A stretch of 64,000 bases of DNA from Paenarthrobacter nitroguajacolicus (lineage in GTDB: Bacteria; Actinomycetota; Actinomycetes; Actinomycetales; Micrococcaceae), in contig NZ_JAQPPK010000020.1 of NCBI RefSeq assembly GCF_029952445.1, positions 29,157 to 93,156 on the forward strand, given 5' to 3'. A program made the position numbers and the translations under genes. Below the pieces are notes generated by a model that saw only the letters and a program-made list of their open reading frames with translations, made no database searches and was not told where the DNA came from. Of this stretch, positions 34,022 through 41,681 are shown in pieces (the first letter of the stretch is position 1; each line of letters begins with the position of its first letter).

Positions 34022-36004
34022 ATGAGCAGCCACCCGTTTGAGATGAGCATGAGCTTGAACGTGCTCAACCATCTTGGGATCAACCTTTACAGCAACCACC
34101 CTGCGGTTCTCTCCGAGACGGTCGCCAATGCCTGGGATGCCGACGCTCAGCTGGTGACTATTCAGTTGGACGTCGATAAGCAAAAAATTGTGGTTCAGGA
34201 TGACGGCATTGGCATGACCGCAGCCGATGTCAACTCAAAATTCCTGAGGGTTGGGTACCAGCGCCGGGAAAACAAAGACTCAGCCACCTCACCGTCCGGC
34301 CGGCCCGTCATGGGACGGAAGGGCATCGGCAAGCTGGCTCTCTTCAGCGTCGCTACCGAGATCCTCGTGGAAACCGTGAAAGATGGGCAGAAGAGCTCTT
34401 TGTTGATGGAGCTCGAGCAGATAAATGCTCAAATCGGCGGTGAAGACCCTAGCCAGTCGAAACCTTACTATCCCAAGGTTATGCCCACCGACAGTATTGA
34501 CTTCATTCGTGGCACTCGGATCACTCTCACGGGGCTGAAGAAGAGCATCAATCGGACGGCTTCTCATTTGCGCCGGCGCCTTGCAAGGCGCTTTAGCGTC
34601 ATAGGAGCCCAACACGGCTTTGCGGTGACGATCGGAGGCGAACCCATTTCTGTAGAAGACAGGGACCTGACGAGCAAGGCGCAGTATCTCTGGACTTACG
34701 GAGAAGAAACCGACCATAAATCCATCAAAGACGGCCTGAAGCATAGTCCTCGCTTGGAAGGACGAATAGGCACGATCGGACCAGGCAAGATTGTCCGAGG
34801 CTACATCGGGACCGCCCTGGACACTACAACCCTGCGCGACTCCGCCGGGGAAGATCACCTGAACAAAGTTCCGCTGATGATCAGAGGCAAGCTGGCCCAG
34901 GAAGATATCTTGGACCAGTTCAATGAAGTCGGGATCTTCAAGAGTTACCTTTTTGGAGAAATACACGCAGACTTCCTTGACGAGGATGACCAAGTGGACA
35001 TCGCGACGAGCTCGCGGCAGAGCATTGTCCAAGACGACGAGCGCTACCGGATGCTTCGGGAATTCATCGGTACGGAGATCAAACACATCAAGCGGCAATG
35101 GACGACTCTTCGGAATGAGGAGGGCGCAAAGACTGCGTTGGAAATCCCGGAGATCCAGGAGTGGTTCCTCACGCTTGGGAAGGACACAAAGTCGAAGGCT
35201 CAGCGACTCTTCGGGAAAATCAACCAGCTTGGTCTCTCGCCAGAAGCGCGGAACGAAGTTTTCGCTCAAGGGGTTTTGGCGTTTGAGATCATGCGGCAGA
35301 AAGACAACCTCGATGCCTTGGAAAACGTCTCGGCACAGGATCTCCAAGCCCTCGGCAGCGTCCTGATAACCAGCGCGGACTTGGAAGCTGCTTTGTATCA
35401 CAAGATTGTTGCTTCCAGGTTGGCCATCATCGACAAGCTTCAACAGCTCGTAGATGACAACGAAAAGGAACGCTTCCTCCAGGAGCACTTGTTCGAGCAC
35501 TTGTGGCTTCTGGACCCAGGCTGGGAGCGTGCGGCGGCGCCTAGCATGGAGGTTTCCATGCAGAAAGCATTCGCGGAGATCTCGGACAAGCTTTCAGATG
35601 AAGAAAAGAAATCCCGCTATGACATCAGGTACCAGAAGACCTCAGGTCAGCATGTGATCATCGAACTCAAGCGGGCTGGCGTCACCACAGATACAGAGAC
35701 ACTAAGTGCTCAAGTGAAGAAGTATCGCAGCGCTCTTATGCACTGGCTCGACAATGCCGGCAAGGGAAACGAGCCCCACGCCATTGTCTGCGTCGTAGGT
35801 CGCGAGCTCAGGGACTGGGCCGACTACCAGGGCAGGCAAACCAGCAACGATCAGTTGCGGCCCATCCAGACCCGCGTGGTCATGTACGACGAACTTTTGC
35901 TAAATGCGCGTCAGTCCTATGACGAATACCTCCGGAATTCAGAATCCGTGGGCAAGGTTCAACGGATCCTTTCCGCGCTGGTCCCGAAGGACTCTGCTTC
36001 CTAG
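34022..36004 (+). CDS. GHKL (MORC-like) ATPase-nuclease, BbrUII/HgiDII-like restriction protein
   Basis: The 660-residue protein has an N-terminal GHKL ATPase: LSETVANAWDADA (N box, about residues 30-42), VQDDGIGMT (G1) and GRKGIGKLALFSVA (G2). The C-terminal part carries SRYDIRYQKTSGQHVIIELK, a D...ExK pattern of a PD-(D/E)xK nuclease. Proteins of this build act as restriction enzymes of the BbrUII/HgiDII type and resemble prokaryotic MORC ATPases. GGAG seven bases before ATG 34022 sets the start. It is the first gene of an island with a C5 methyltransferase, a GIY-YIG nuclease and Vsr. Confidence 0.75.
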   Translation: MSSHPFEMSMSLNVLNHLGINLYSNHPAVLSETVANAWDADAQLVTIQLDVDKQKIVVQDDGIGMTAADVNSKFLRVGYQRRENKDSATSPSGRPVMGRKGIGKLALFSVATEILVETVKDGQKSSLLMELEQINAQIGGEDPSQSKPYYPKVMPTDSIDFIRGTRITLTGLKKSINRTASHLRRRLARRFSVIGAQHGFAVTIGGEPISVEDRDLTSKAQYLWTYGEETDHKSIKDGLKHSPRLEGRIGTIGPGKIVRGYIGTALDTTTLRDSAGEDHLNKVPLMIRGKLAQEDILDQFNEVGIFKSYLFGEIHADFLDEDDQVDIATSSRQSIVQDDERYRMLREFIGTEIKHIKRQWTTLRNEEGAKTALEIPEIQEWFLTLGKDTKSKAQRLFGKINQLGLSPEARNEVFAQGVLAFEIMRQKDNLDALENVSAQDLQALGSVLITSADLEAALYHKIVASRLAIIDKLQQLVDDNEKERFLQEHLFEHLWLLDPGWERAAAPSMEVSMQKAFAEISDKLSDEEKKSRYDIRYQKTSGQHVIIELKRAGVTTDTETLSAQVKKYRSALMHWLDNAGKGNEPHAIVCVVGRELRDWADYQGRQTSNDQLRPIQTRVVMYDELLLNARQSYDEYLRNSESVGKVQRILSALVPKDSAS

Positions 36005-36080
36005 TGTTAGGGCGCGCGTGGGATGTAACCCAAGCACCAAAGGTCTTGGCTGGCCTTTCACAAAAACTGGAGGTTGTGGG

Positions 36081-36290
36081 TTGGCAGCGATGAGTAAATC
36101 TGCAGCGCTTGGCACCTTTAGGGCGATCAAGACACGGGACGCTGTGGCACGGACACGCGATGGATGGCCCTACTTTGAGGCGAATTTCCAAGGTTTGAGC
36201 CCCGCCGGGGAAGCGCTGTATGAGATCCGTTTTGGCGACGGGGAATGGATGTTAGCCGTCGCCGATGACCTGATCCCTGAACAGTTATAG
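36081..36290 (+). CDS. small hypothetical protein between the two nuclease genes
   Basis: The 69-residue frame starts at TTG 36081 (GGAGG seven bases upstream) or ATG 36090. It contains TFRAIKTRDAVARTRDGWPY and GEALYEIRFGDGEWMLAVAD, possibly a small beta-rich fold. It follows the GHKL gene by 76 bp and its end overlaps the end of the convergent GIY-YIG gene by 6 bp. No family is recognised. It could be a helper or specificity factor of the island. Confidence 0.5.
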   Translation: MAAMSKSAALGTFRAIKTRDAVARTRDGWPYFEANFQGLSPAGEALYEIRFGDGEWMLAVADDLIPEQL

Positions 36291-37091
36291 GGCATCGTCT
36301 TCACCGGCGTCTGGGGCCTCGACGAGCACGGAACCAACCAGTTGGCTGACATTGATGGAGTCAGGCGTTGGCATTGGACGCCCTTCAGCAACGGCAAGAC
36401 GCTGGGCAGACAGGAAGGCGAGCCGGACAGCCTGCACGACTAAAACCCGTCGGAGCCCAACAGTGACTTGTCCGCGCTCTCGGACGACGTCGGCCAATCG
36501 TGAGACCGTTTCGGCCCGGCGCGCGATGCGAATGTCGGCGTGACCTCTTTCGACCCGGTGAAGCTCCGTGACCAACGACGCCTTGAACGACGGAGGGAGG
36601 GGGACCGCTTCGGAGACAGGGGGGATCTTCTCGTTGAGAATCGCTTTGAAGCGGCTGTCCTTGATTGCCTTCAGGTAGGCGGAGTACTCGTAAGCATCGA
36701 GAAGGCGCGCGAGCTCCTTCTTCTCTTCCTTGGTAGTCGCATGGCGGGCCATCTCATCGAATTCCCAGAGAGGCCACACTTCCACGGCCGCGACCTCCAG
36801 GGGGTCCAGGACGCGCATGGCCACGGCATCGGTTCTTTGGTTGGTCAGATGCCGGCCAACCCGCCCAGAGAGCTTTTCACGCGTTTGGCCGACATAGATT
36901 GGCTCGCCGTCGTAGTCGTAGAACGCGTAGATGCCGTACTTGGCCGTGCCTATCTTGCGTCCGTCCCCGTCTAGGCTTTCCATGAAACTCTTGAGCTCGG
37001 TCCGGAACTGACGAACATCTTCAGCCGGGAGAGATTCAATGGGAGCTGCTGGCCCAGTTCCGGGCAGCGTTGCATCACCGCGCGAGGACAC
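36285..37091 (-). CDS. GIY-YIG nuclease, Eco29kI-like
   Basis: The 268-residue protein has YGIYAFYDYDGEPIYVGQTR, the GIY-YIG motif in the spacing of Eco29kI-type restriction endonucleases. The expected Arg and His follow (SGRVGRHLTN) and then a downstream Glu-containing helix (LLDAYEYSAYLKAI). The GTG start at 37091 overlaps the methyltransferase stop (TAGTG), so the nuclease is translated only after its methyltransferase, the usual safe order in a restriction-modification pair. The C-terminal 80 residues are unassigned helices. Confidence 0.75.
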   Translation of the reverse strand: MSSRGDATLPGTGPAAPIESLPAEDVRQFRTELKSFMESLDGDGRKIGTAKYGIYAFYDYDGEPIYVGQTREKLSGRVGRHLTNQRTDAVAMRVLDPLEVAAVEVWPLWEFDEMARHATTKEEKKELARLLDAYEYSAYLKAIKDSRFKAILNEKIPPVSEAVPLPPSFKASLVTELHRVERGHADIRIARRAETVSRLADVVRERGQVTVGLRRVLVVQAVRLAFLSAQRLAVAEGRPMPTPDSINVSQLVGSVLVEAPDAGEDDAL

Positions 37092-38251
37092 TAACCAGCC
37101 ACCCGTTCCAGACGGGCAGGCTGTGAGAGTTCTCCCCGGATCAGAGGAGCCAGGTAGTTGTCCCCGACCCACTGAACGGCCGGAACTACAACGGCGTCTC
37201 CGAAGCCGAAAAGTATTTGGCTGTCGCGCAGGCCGTTCAGGTTGTAATCGGGGGCTCCCATGAGGCGCGCGTATTCGAGGGGTGTCATCCAGCGGACAGC
37301 GATCCGACCCTGGCCGGCCATTACAACTGCCTGCTTGGAAGAGCCGCCCCTCGCGGTGCGCAGGCAGCCGGAAATCTCATCGGCGCGGATCTCCCATACA
37401 GGCACACCGGCGCGTGTGCGTCGGTACGCCGTCCGGTACGTCACGAGCCCAGAAGATTTCATAGCTTCCAGACGTCCACTTTGCACGGGAGAGAGAGAGT
37501 CGAGGAACCTCTCTTTGCGATCCAGTTCCCACCAACGGATGTCCCGCGGACCCATTGTCTCTATCACGTCTGATAGGCCGACAGTCAACATGGCAGGTGG
37601 CTCCGGGAGAGCTGCGCGGTGAGTCACCAAAGTTTCATCCTGAAATACGCCTTGCAGCCATTCAGGCCGCAAAGTGGACACTTCTTCGGGGTCTTCGTTC
37701 GGAACGTCCATGCTGCCGACCACAAAAATCCTTGGCCTTGACTGCGGGACGAATCTCCGGCCGTCCAGGGCCAGGACATCCACGCTGTAGCCAAGACTGT
37801 TGAGTTCCCTGACAAGGGCTGCCATGTCGTCGCCGCCATGGGACGTCGCCAAACCGTTGACGTTCTCTAATGCGATTACCCGGGGCTTCTTGTCCCCAAG
37901 CTCGGCCAGAATGCGGGTGAAGTGGAAGAACGTTCCTGATTGCTTCCCTGCGAGTCCTCGCCGGTCCCCAGCCAGGGACAAATCAGTGCACGGGAAGCTG
38001 GCCCACGCGAAATCCAGGTCCTCCGGAAGGTGGGAACTGTTGACCTCAGCCACATCACCCAAAGCAAAGTCGTGGTCGGTCCCGAAATTGCCCTCGTACA
38101 TCTCCTTCTTCGCAGGCTCGTAGTCATTGGCCCAGACGATTTCAAAGCCTGCAGATTCAAGGCCTGCACGTACGAGGCCAATGCCAGCGAAAAACTCCGC
38201 CGCGCGCAGCGGTGCGCGGGAAAGAGGAGGGAGGGAGTGGACGTGATTCAT
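37091..38251 (-). CDS. DNA cytosine-C5 methyltransferase
   Basis: The 386-residue protein has motif I AAEFFAGIGLVRAGLESAGF, motif IV ASFPCTDLSLAG (catalytic Cys), motif VI VIALENVNGL, motif VIII SRPRIFVVGS and motifs IX-X near the end (FGFGDAVVVPAVQWVGDNYL). The target-recognition region lies between about residues 200 and 320. It protects host DNA from a nuclease of the island and creates the 5-methylcytosine whose deamination Vsr repairs. It is divergent from vsr with 120 bp between. Confidence 0.92.
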   Translation of the reverse strand: MNHVHSLPPLSRAPLRAAEFFAGIGLVRAGLESAGFEIVWANDYEPAKKEMYEGNFGTDHDFALGDVAEVNSSHLPEDLDFAWASFPCTDLSLAGDRRGLAGKQSGTFFHFTRILAELGDKKPRVIALENVNGLATSHGGDDMAALVRELNSLGYSVDVLALDGRRFVPQSRPRIFVVGSMDVPNEDPEEVSTLRPEWLQGVFQDETLVTHRAALPEPPAMLTVGLSDVIETMGPRDIRWWELDRKERFLDSLSPVQSGRLEAMKSSGLVTYRTAYRRTRAGVPVWEIRADEISGCLRTARGGSSKQAVVMAGQGRIAVRWMTPLEYARLMGAPDYNLNGLRDSQILFGFGDAVVVPAVQWVGDNYLAPLIRGELSQPARLERVAG

Positions 38252-38370
38252 GGGCCTAACGCTACTTCCGAGAGGAGGCCGAACGCGAATTTTCAGCCTG
38301 CCCGATCCCGTGTCTTTGCTTACCTCGAAGAAGTTGGATCAGAACACAGAAACTGTCATAAATTGGCAAC

Positions 38371-38808
38371 GTGGAAAACTCCTCCGGAACCACGTCTGCT
38401 ACAAGGAAAGCTATGCAGGGTAACCGCTCCCGGGACACCAAACCTGAGTTGGCTGTTCGGCACCTTCTTCATGCGAAGGGTTTGCGTTACAGAGTGAACT
38501 TTCGGCCACTGCCCAGCCTTCGCCGAACCGCTGATGTGGTCTTCACTCGTGCGCGTGTCGCCGTCTTCATCGATGGGTGCTTCTGGCACGGTTGCCCGGC
38601 TCACTACCGTCCGCCGGGTTCCAACGTCACCTACTGGAGCGCGAAGGTTTCCCGGAATCGAAAACGAGACTGCGAGACGACGGAGCTCCTTGCAACTGCC
38701 GGATGGACCGTTCTTCGCTTCTGGACCCATGAGGACCCAGCGTCCGTGGTGTATGAAATTGTTGAAGCTGTCCGGCCGCCGCGCGGCTGCGTCAAAGGCA
38801 GTGGCTGA
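38371..38808 (+). CDS. vsr: very short patch repair endonuclease Vsr
   Basis: The 145-residue protein has MQGNRSRDTKPELAVRHLLH, then RRTADVVFTRARVAVFIDGC and FWHGCPAHYRPP, the catalytic and zinc-binding core of Vsr. RDCETTELLATAGWTVLRFW completes the family pattern. It nicks next to T:G mismatches left by deamination of 5-methylcytosine and so belongs with the divergent methyltransferase. Confidence 0.93.
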   Translation: MENSSGTTSATRKAMQGNRSRDTKPELAVRHLLHAKGLRYRVNFRPLPSLRRTADVVFTRARVAVFIDGCFWHGCPAHYRPPGSNVTYWSAKVSRNRKRDCETTELLATAGWTVLRFWTHEDPASVVYEIVEAVRPPRGCVKGSG

Positions 38809-38841
38809 TTTAATCAGTCACTGCTCCGACGGAGGATCGCG

Positions 38842-39317
38842 GCGCAGTTCGGAGGCTGATAAATGCCCGGAGCGAATCAATCTTGGAGAAGTCGTCCTTC
38901 CGGTCCGCCGCGCTCAAGCGCAGGGCTATCGTGCCAGCCGAGGGGTACTACGAGTGGCAGAAGACTGAGGATGGAAAGAAGATCCCGAACTATCTGTTCT
39001 CCGAGAAGGAGCCGTTGCTGGGGTTCGCGGGCCTGTATGAGTTTTGGCCCGATCCTGAGCTTCCTGAAGACGACCCGGAGCGGTGGATGCTGAGCTGCAC
39101 GGTGCTGACCACAACGACGCAGGATGCACTGGGATACGTGCACGATCGTTCTCCGGTCATCATCCCGAAAGAGCGCTTCGCGGAATGGCTCGACCCTGAT
39201 CTGACCGACAAAGCAGACGTCCGGCACCTGCTGGACTCTTTGCCGGAACCGACCCTGACGCCTCGGATCGTTAGCACCCGCGTCAACAGCGTCCGCAACA
39301 ACGGCCCCGGAAGTATG
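38842..39317 (+). pseudogene. SRAP (YedK/HMCES) remnant lacking the catalytic cysteine
   Basis: The frame gives RRLINARSESILEKSSFRSA, RRAIVPAEGYYEWQ, GYVHDRSPVIIP and STRVNSVRNNGP, all SRAP motifs including the catalytic Glu and His. The family starts with Met-Cys-Gly-Arg, where Cys2 forms the covalent bond to abasic sites. That first part, about 80 residues, is missing here. The upstream edge of homology is about 35 bp after the vsr stop, so the restriction island may have truncated it. The frame stays open to 39470 but the last residues are not family-like. Confidence 0.75.
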
Positions 39318-39375
39318 AGGTGCGGTTCGGCTCGTACCGGTCATACTTGCAGTGTTGGCCGCTATCCAACAAACG

Positions 39376-39404
39376 GAGGAGGAGACCCTATGGGTCTCCT
39401 CCTC
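39376..39404. terminator. perfect 13-bp hairpin
   Basis: GAGGAGGAGACCC and GGGTCTCCTCCTC flank a TAT loop. This is a strong stem typical of an intrinsic terminator, although no T-run follows. It lies inside the open frame after the SRAP homology ends, supporting the view that this frame is no longer a working gene. Confidence 0.6.
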
Positions 39405-39494
39405 TGCACGTGCGTCCTGGAATCTTGGGGGAATCATGAGGACGAGACTCAGCGTAGCTACGCTCCCTGACAAACTCCCGGGAAGCTGGTTGCT

Positions 39495-39719
39495 CTAGCC
39501 GGGGACGTTCCTCGGATCATTGCCGTAGCTGTTTTTCTCCGAGATGGTGCCGTCTTGGTTCTTGATGACGTGCTCCACTTTGTCTTTCCGGGCAGCGTCG
39601 CGTCCCTGCGCTGTGGCCTCTTCTTTGGTCCCGCCGGTGGTGAAAGCCCGATCAGTACCCTCGCGCTTGTTCTTCCATGTGCCGTTTTCGTAATAGGTCT
39701 CGATGTCACCCTGTGCCAC
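39495..39719 (-). CDS. DUF2188 domain protein
   Basis: The 74-residue protein reads GDIETYYENGTWKNKREGTD, AFTTGGTKEEATAQGRDAAR and VEHVIKNQDGTISEKNSYGN, a complete DUF2188 domain. The family is small, widespread and of unknown function; it often occurs singly, as here. Confidence 0.85.
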   Translation of the reverse strand: MAQGDIETYYENGTWKNKREGTDRAFTTGGTKEEATAQGRDAARKDKVEHVIKNQDGTISEKNSYGNDPRNVPG

Positions 39720-39901
39720 AACGTGTCCCTTCGATCAAAAGCAATTACCTTCGCCACGATACACAGCGGATGCCGGAGGATCGCGGAACGGGCGGCACCA
39801 GAAAAGTACTTTCAGTTTTCGCGTCACGAATGCCGGTAAACGCGCACTAAGACTTGGGGAAGTCTACGTGCCGGCCTTTTGGCTGGCTGTGACGAGGGTT
39901 G

Positions 39902-40807
39902 TTAGGGTGTTCGGTTCCATCCGGGCATGCGCTTGTTCAGCTGTTTGATGCGTGCCGGGTATTCGCCCTTTTTCGCGTGGACCCTCTGTCGCGTGACCCA
40001 TCCTGCTAGTGCCCGTTCAGCGGGGTCTCCGGCGCTCCTGTGCGGGTGCCTGCCGTTCACTTTGACCCATTCGATGAATTCGGTAGCCCTGTTGTGCCAG
40101 TGACGTTCGGCGTTGAGCGTGATGCCGTCCATCCATTCCGGGAAGGCGGCATCGAGGGCTTTGATGGCGTCCTTGGCCAGCAGGCCGCGCCTGTTCTGGT
40201 TCCGCAGAACAATGAGCAACCCTGCCAGGCGTTCTGCCTCGGTTCCGCTCTGGCCGTCAGGGGCAGGGAGGCTCCCGGTTTTCTGTACGTAGGCGGCGAT
40301 TTGCTGGGCCGATTCGACGTATGGCTGTCTCTCGTGGTCCGAGAAGGTCTCGCGCCATTCGGGGAGCCGTGAGTCCAGTTCCTCAATGCGGGCAGGGAAG
40401 CGTTCCCGGCGGGCGTCGTGGCGTTGTCGGTTCAGCCATCTACTGAGGAAGCGTTCTGCAGGGTCGTCGGCGGAGGGTTGCGGGAATCTGCCATGCTGCT
40501 GGACCCAGGCAATGAAGTCATCTGCAATCCGTTGCCATCGTTCCGTGGAATGATCGGCCCGGGCGGTCCAGCCCGGATGCGCCTCATCCAGGATCCGGGC
40601 AGCGTCCTCGGGCAGATCCCCTACCTTGTGGAGCCTACGGAATCTCTGAAGGGCGAGTGCCAGACGCTTGTGCTCCCCTGCGGGTGGTGTGTGCCGGGTG
40701 GGCAGATACCCGTTGTCCTCGTAGAACCCGGCTATTAACCGGGCTGTCTCTTCCGGGGTTCGCTTGTCCCGGCTCTTGGGGCGCTTGCTAGTCCGTGCGG
40801 ATGGCAA
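39902..40807 (-). CDS. helicase-associated (HA) repeat protein
   Basis: The 301-residue protein consists of four repeats of the helicase-associated domain, each with a W/F..F..WV...GR.P...A.DPAER.L..W..RQR pattern and an LP-W ending (for example DDFIAWVQQHGRFPQPSADD and TEFIEWVKVNGRHPHRSAGD). HA repeats are normally fused to helicases and probably bind DNA. Here they stand alone. The start overlaps a 47-codon gene upstream by 20 bp. Confidence 0.75.
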   Translation of the reverse strand: MPSARTSKRPKSRDKRTPEETARLIAGFYEDNGYLPTRHTPPAGEHKRLALALQRFRRLHKVGDLPEDAARILDEAHPGWTARADHSTERWQRIADDFIAWVQQHGRFPQPSADDPAERFLSRWLNRQRHDARRERFPARIEELDSRLPEWRETFSDHERQPYVESAQQIAAYVQKTGSLPAPDGQSGTEAERLAGLLIVLRNQNRRGLLAKDAIKALDAAFPEWMDGITLNAERHWHNRATEFIEWVKVNGRHPHRSAGDPAERALAGWVTRQRVHAKKGEYPARIKQLNKRMPGWNRTP

Positions 40808-40931
40808 TGGCTTTAGAGCCTTCCGGGATCAGTGCTTCAGCCGCCGCTTTGGCAGCTTCGTACGTCCCACCGTCGGCGTCAACATAACTGAGTTCGCCGT
40901 TGCCGGCCTCTACAGTCAGGATCACTTTCAC
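40788..40931 (-). CDS. 47-residue protein overlapping the HA-repeat gene
   Basis: A GTG start at 40931, with AGGA about seven bases upstream, opens a frame reading VKVILTVEAGNGELSYVDAD, GGTYEAAKAAAEALIP and EGSKAIAIRTD. The strand-loop-helix-strand composition is protein-like, with clear codon bias for G/C in third positions. The end overlaps the following gene by 20 bp. No family is recognised. Confidence 0.55.
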   Translation of the reverse strand: MKVILTVEAGNGELSYVDADGGTYEAAKAAAEALIPEGSKAIAIRTD

Positions 40932-40940
40932 CCCAATATC

Positions 40941-41339
40941 CTAGGCCGCAACGTCGGCAAGGACGTGCCCCAATGCCGCGAGAAGCGGTGCAGGATCCTT
41001 GGCATGTCTCAGGTCCACGGGGCGCCGTCCCTGCACCGTGGGGGAGGGGACCATCATCCACAGCGCCAGATAGTTGTGCGGAATCCGCAAGTCCATGGCC
41101 CGTTCGAAGAGTGCAACGACCACAGGGTTGAGGGTCATGTCCGGGCGGAACTGGTACCCGGGGCAATACGTCCCCTCACCGATAAATACCCGGGAGAGCC
41201 GCCGGATCATCGGTTCAGGATCCTCATGAACGGCCGAGAGCCTTTCCTGGACCTGCTCCAGGGAAGGCAAATGGAACTCGTTGCGGATCCGCTCCCACAA
41301 TTGCGCAGGGACGGGGGAGCGGTACAGGTCCGTCGGCAC
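40941..41339 (-). CDS. protein with MbcA/ParS-like (Xre-associated toxin-binding) C-terminus
   Basis: The 132-residue protein has a C-terminal half reading YCPGYQFRPDMTLNPVVVAL, FERAMDLRIPHNYLALWMMV and VQGRRPVDL. This follows the pattern of the antitoxin MbcA/ParS/Xre C-terminal domain (PAFQF...PVV...LW...P...L.GR.P.DL). No RES toxin is adjacent. The GTG at 41339 overlaps the preceding stop (TAGTG), so it is co-translated with the umuDC group. It could be a DNA-repair accessory or an orphan antitoxin-like protein. Confidence 0.55.
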   Translation of the reverse strand: MPTDLYRSPVPAQLWERIRNEFHLPSLEQVQERLSAVHEDPEPMIRRLSRVFIGEGTYCPGYQFRPDMTLNPVVVALFERAMDLRIPHNYLALWMMVPSPTVQGRRPVDLRHAKDPAPLLAALGHVLADVAA

Positions 41340-41653
41340 TAGCTGATGGACTCGAGCTGCCACACGGTGCCCAGCGGGTCCCGGCGCAGGGTGAAGGTGT
41401 GCAGCCCAGTGTTGGCGGACGGCTGGGTGGCTTGGACTTGCCAGTGTTCGACGCTGACCAGATCGCCGCTGCCGACCGCTGCCCGGGTCCGGTGTTCCCA
41501 CCAGGAGTCCCGGGTGAACCAGTGCGCGGTGTGGACGTCGGGATCGACCATCCAGATCCTGCCGTCGTAACGGATCGCCATGGGCGTCCCGTCCGGAGTG
41601 AAGCGGACATCGATCCCGTGTCCGGTGGTGGGGTGTTCGGGGGCAAGAGTCAT
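41339..41653 (-). CDS. DUF6504-like protein of the mutagenesis operon
   Basis: The 104-residue protein has FTPDGTPMAIRYDGRIWMVD, ARTGS-less HWFTRDSWWEHR and VSVEHWQVQATQ, ending TLRRDPLGTVWQLESIS. This W/R-rich pattern resembles DUF6504 proteins that accompany Y-family polymerases (imuB/dnaE2 loci) in actinobacteria. It follows umuC by 28 bp and is coupled to the next gene. It may be a polymerase accessory. Confidence 0.6.
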   Translation of the reverse strand: MTLAPEHPTTGHGIDVRFTPDGTPMAIRYDGRIWMVDPDVHTAHWFTRDSWWEHRTRAAVGSGDLVSVEHWQVQATQPSANTGLHTFTLRRDPLGTVWQLESIS

Positions 41654-41681
41654 GGTGGACTCCTTTCTGTTCCAGCGCCGG

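Noticed and set aside
34289..35500. A 403-codon open frame on the minus strand inside the GHKL gene
   Set aside because: It is antisense to a gene with clear GHKL and nuclease motifs; long opposite-strand frames are common in GC-rich DNA and this one has no domain.
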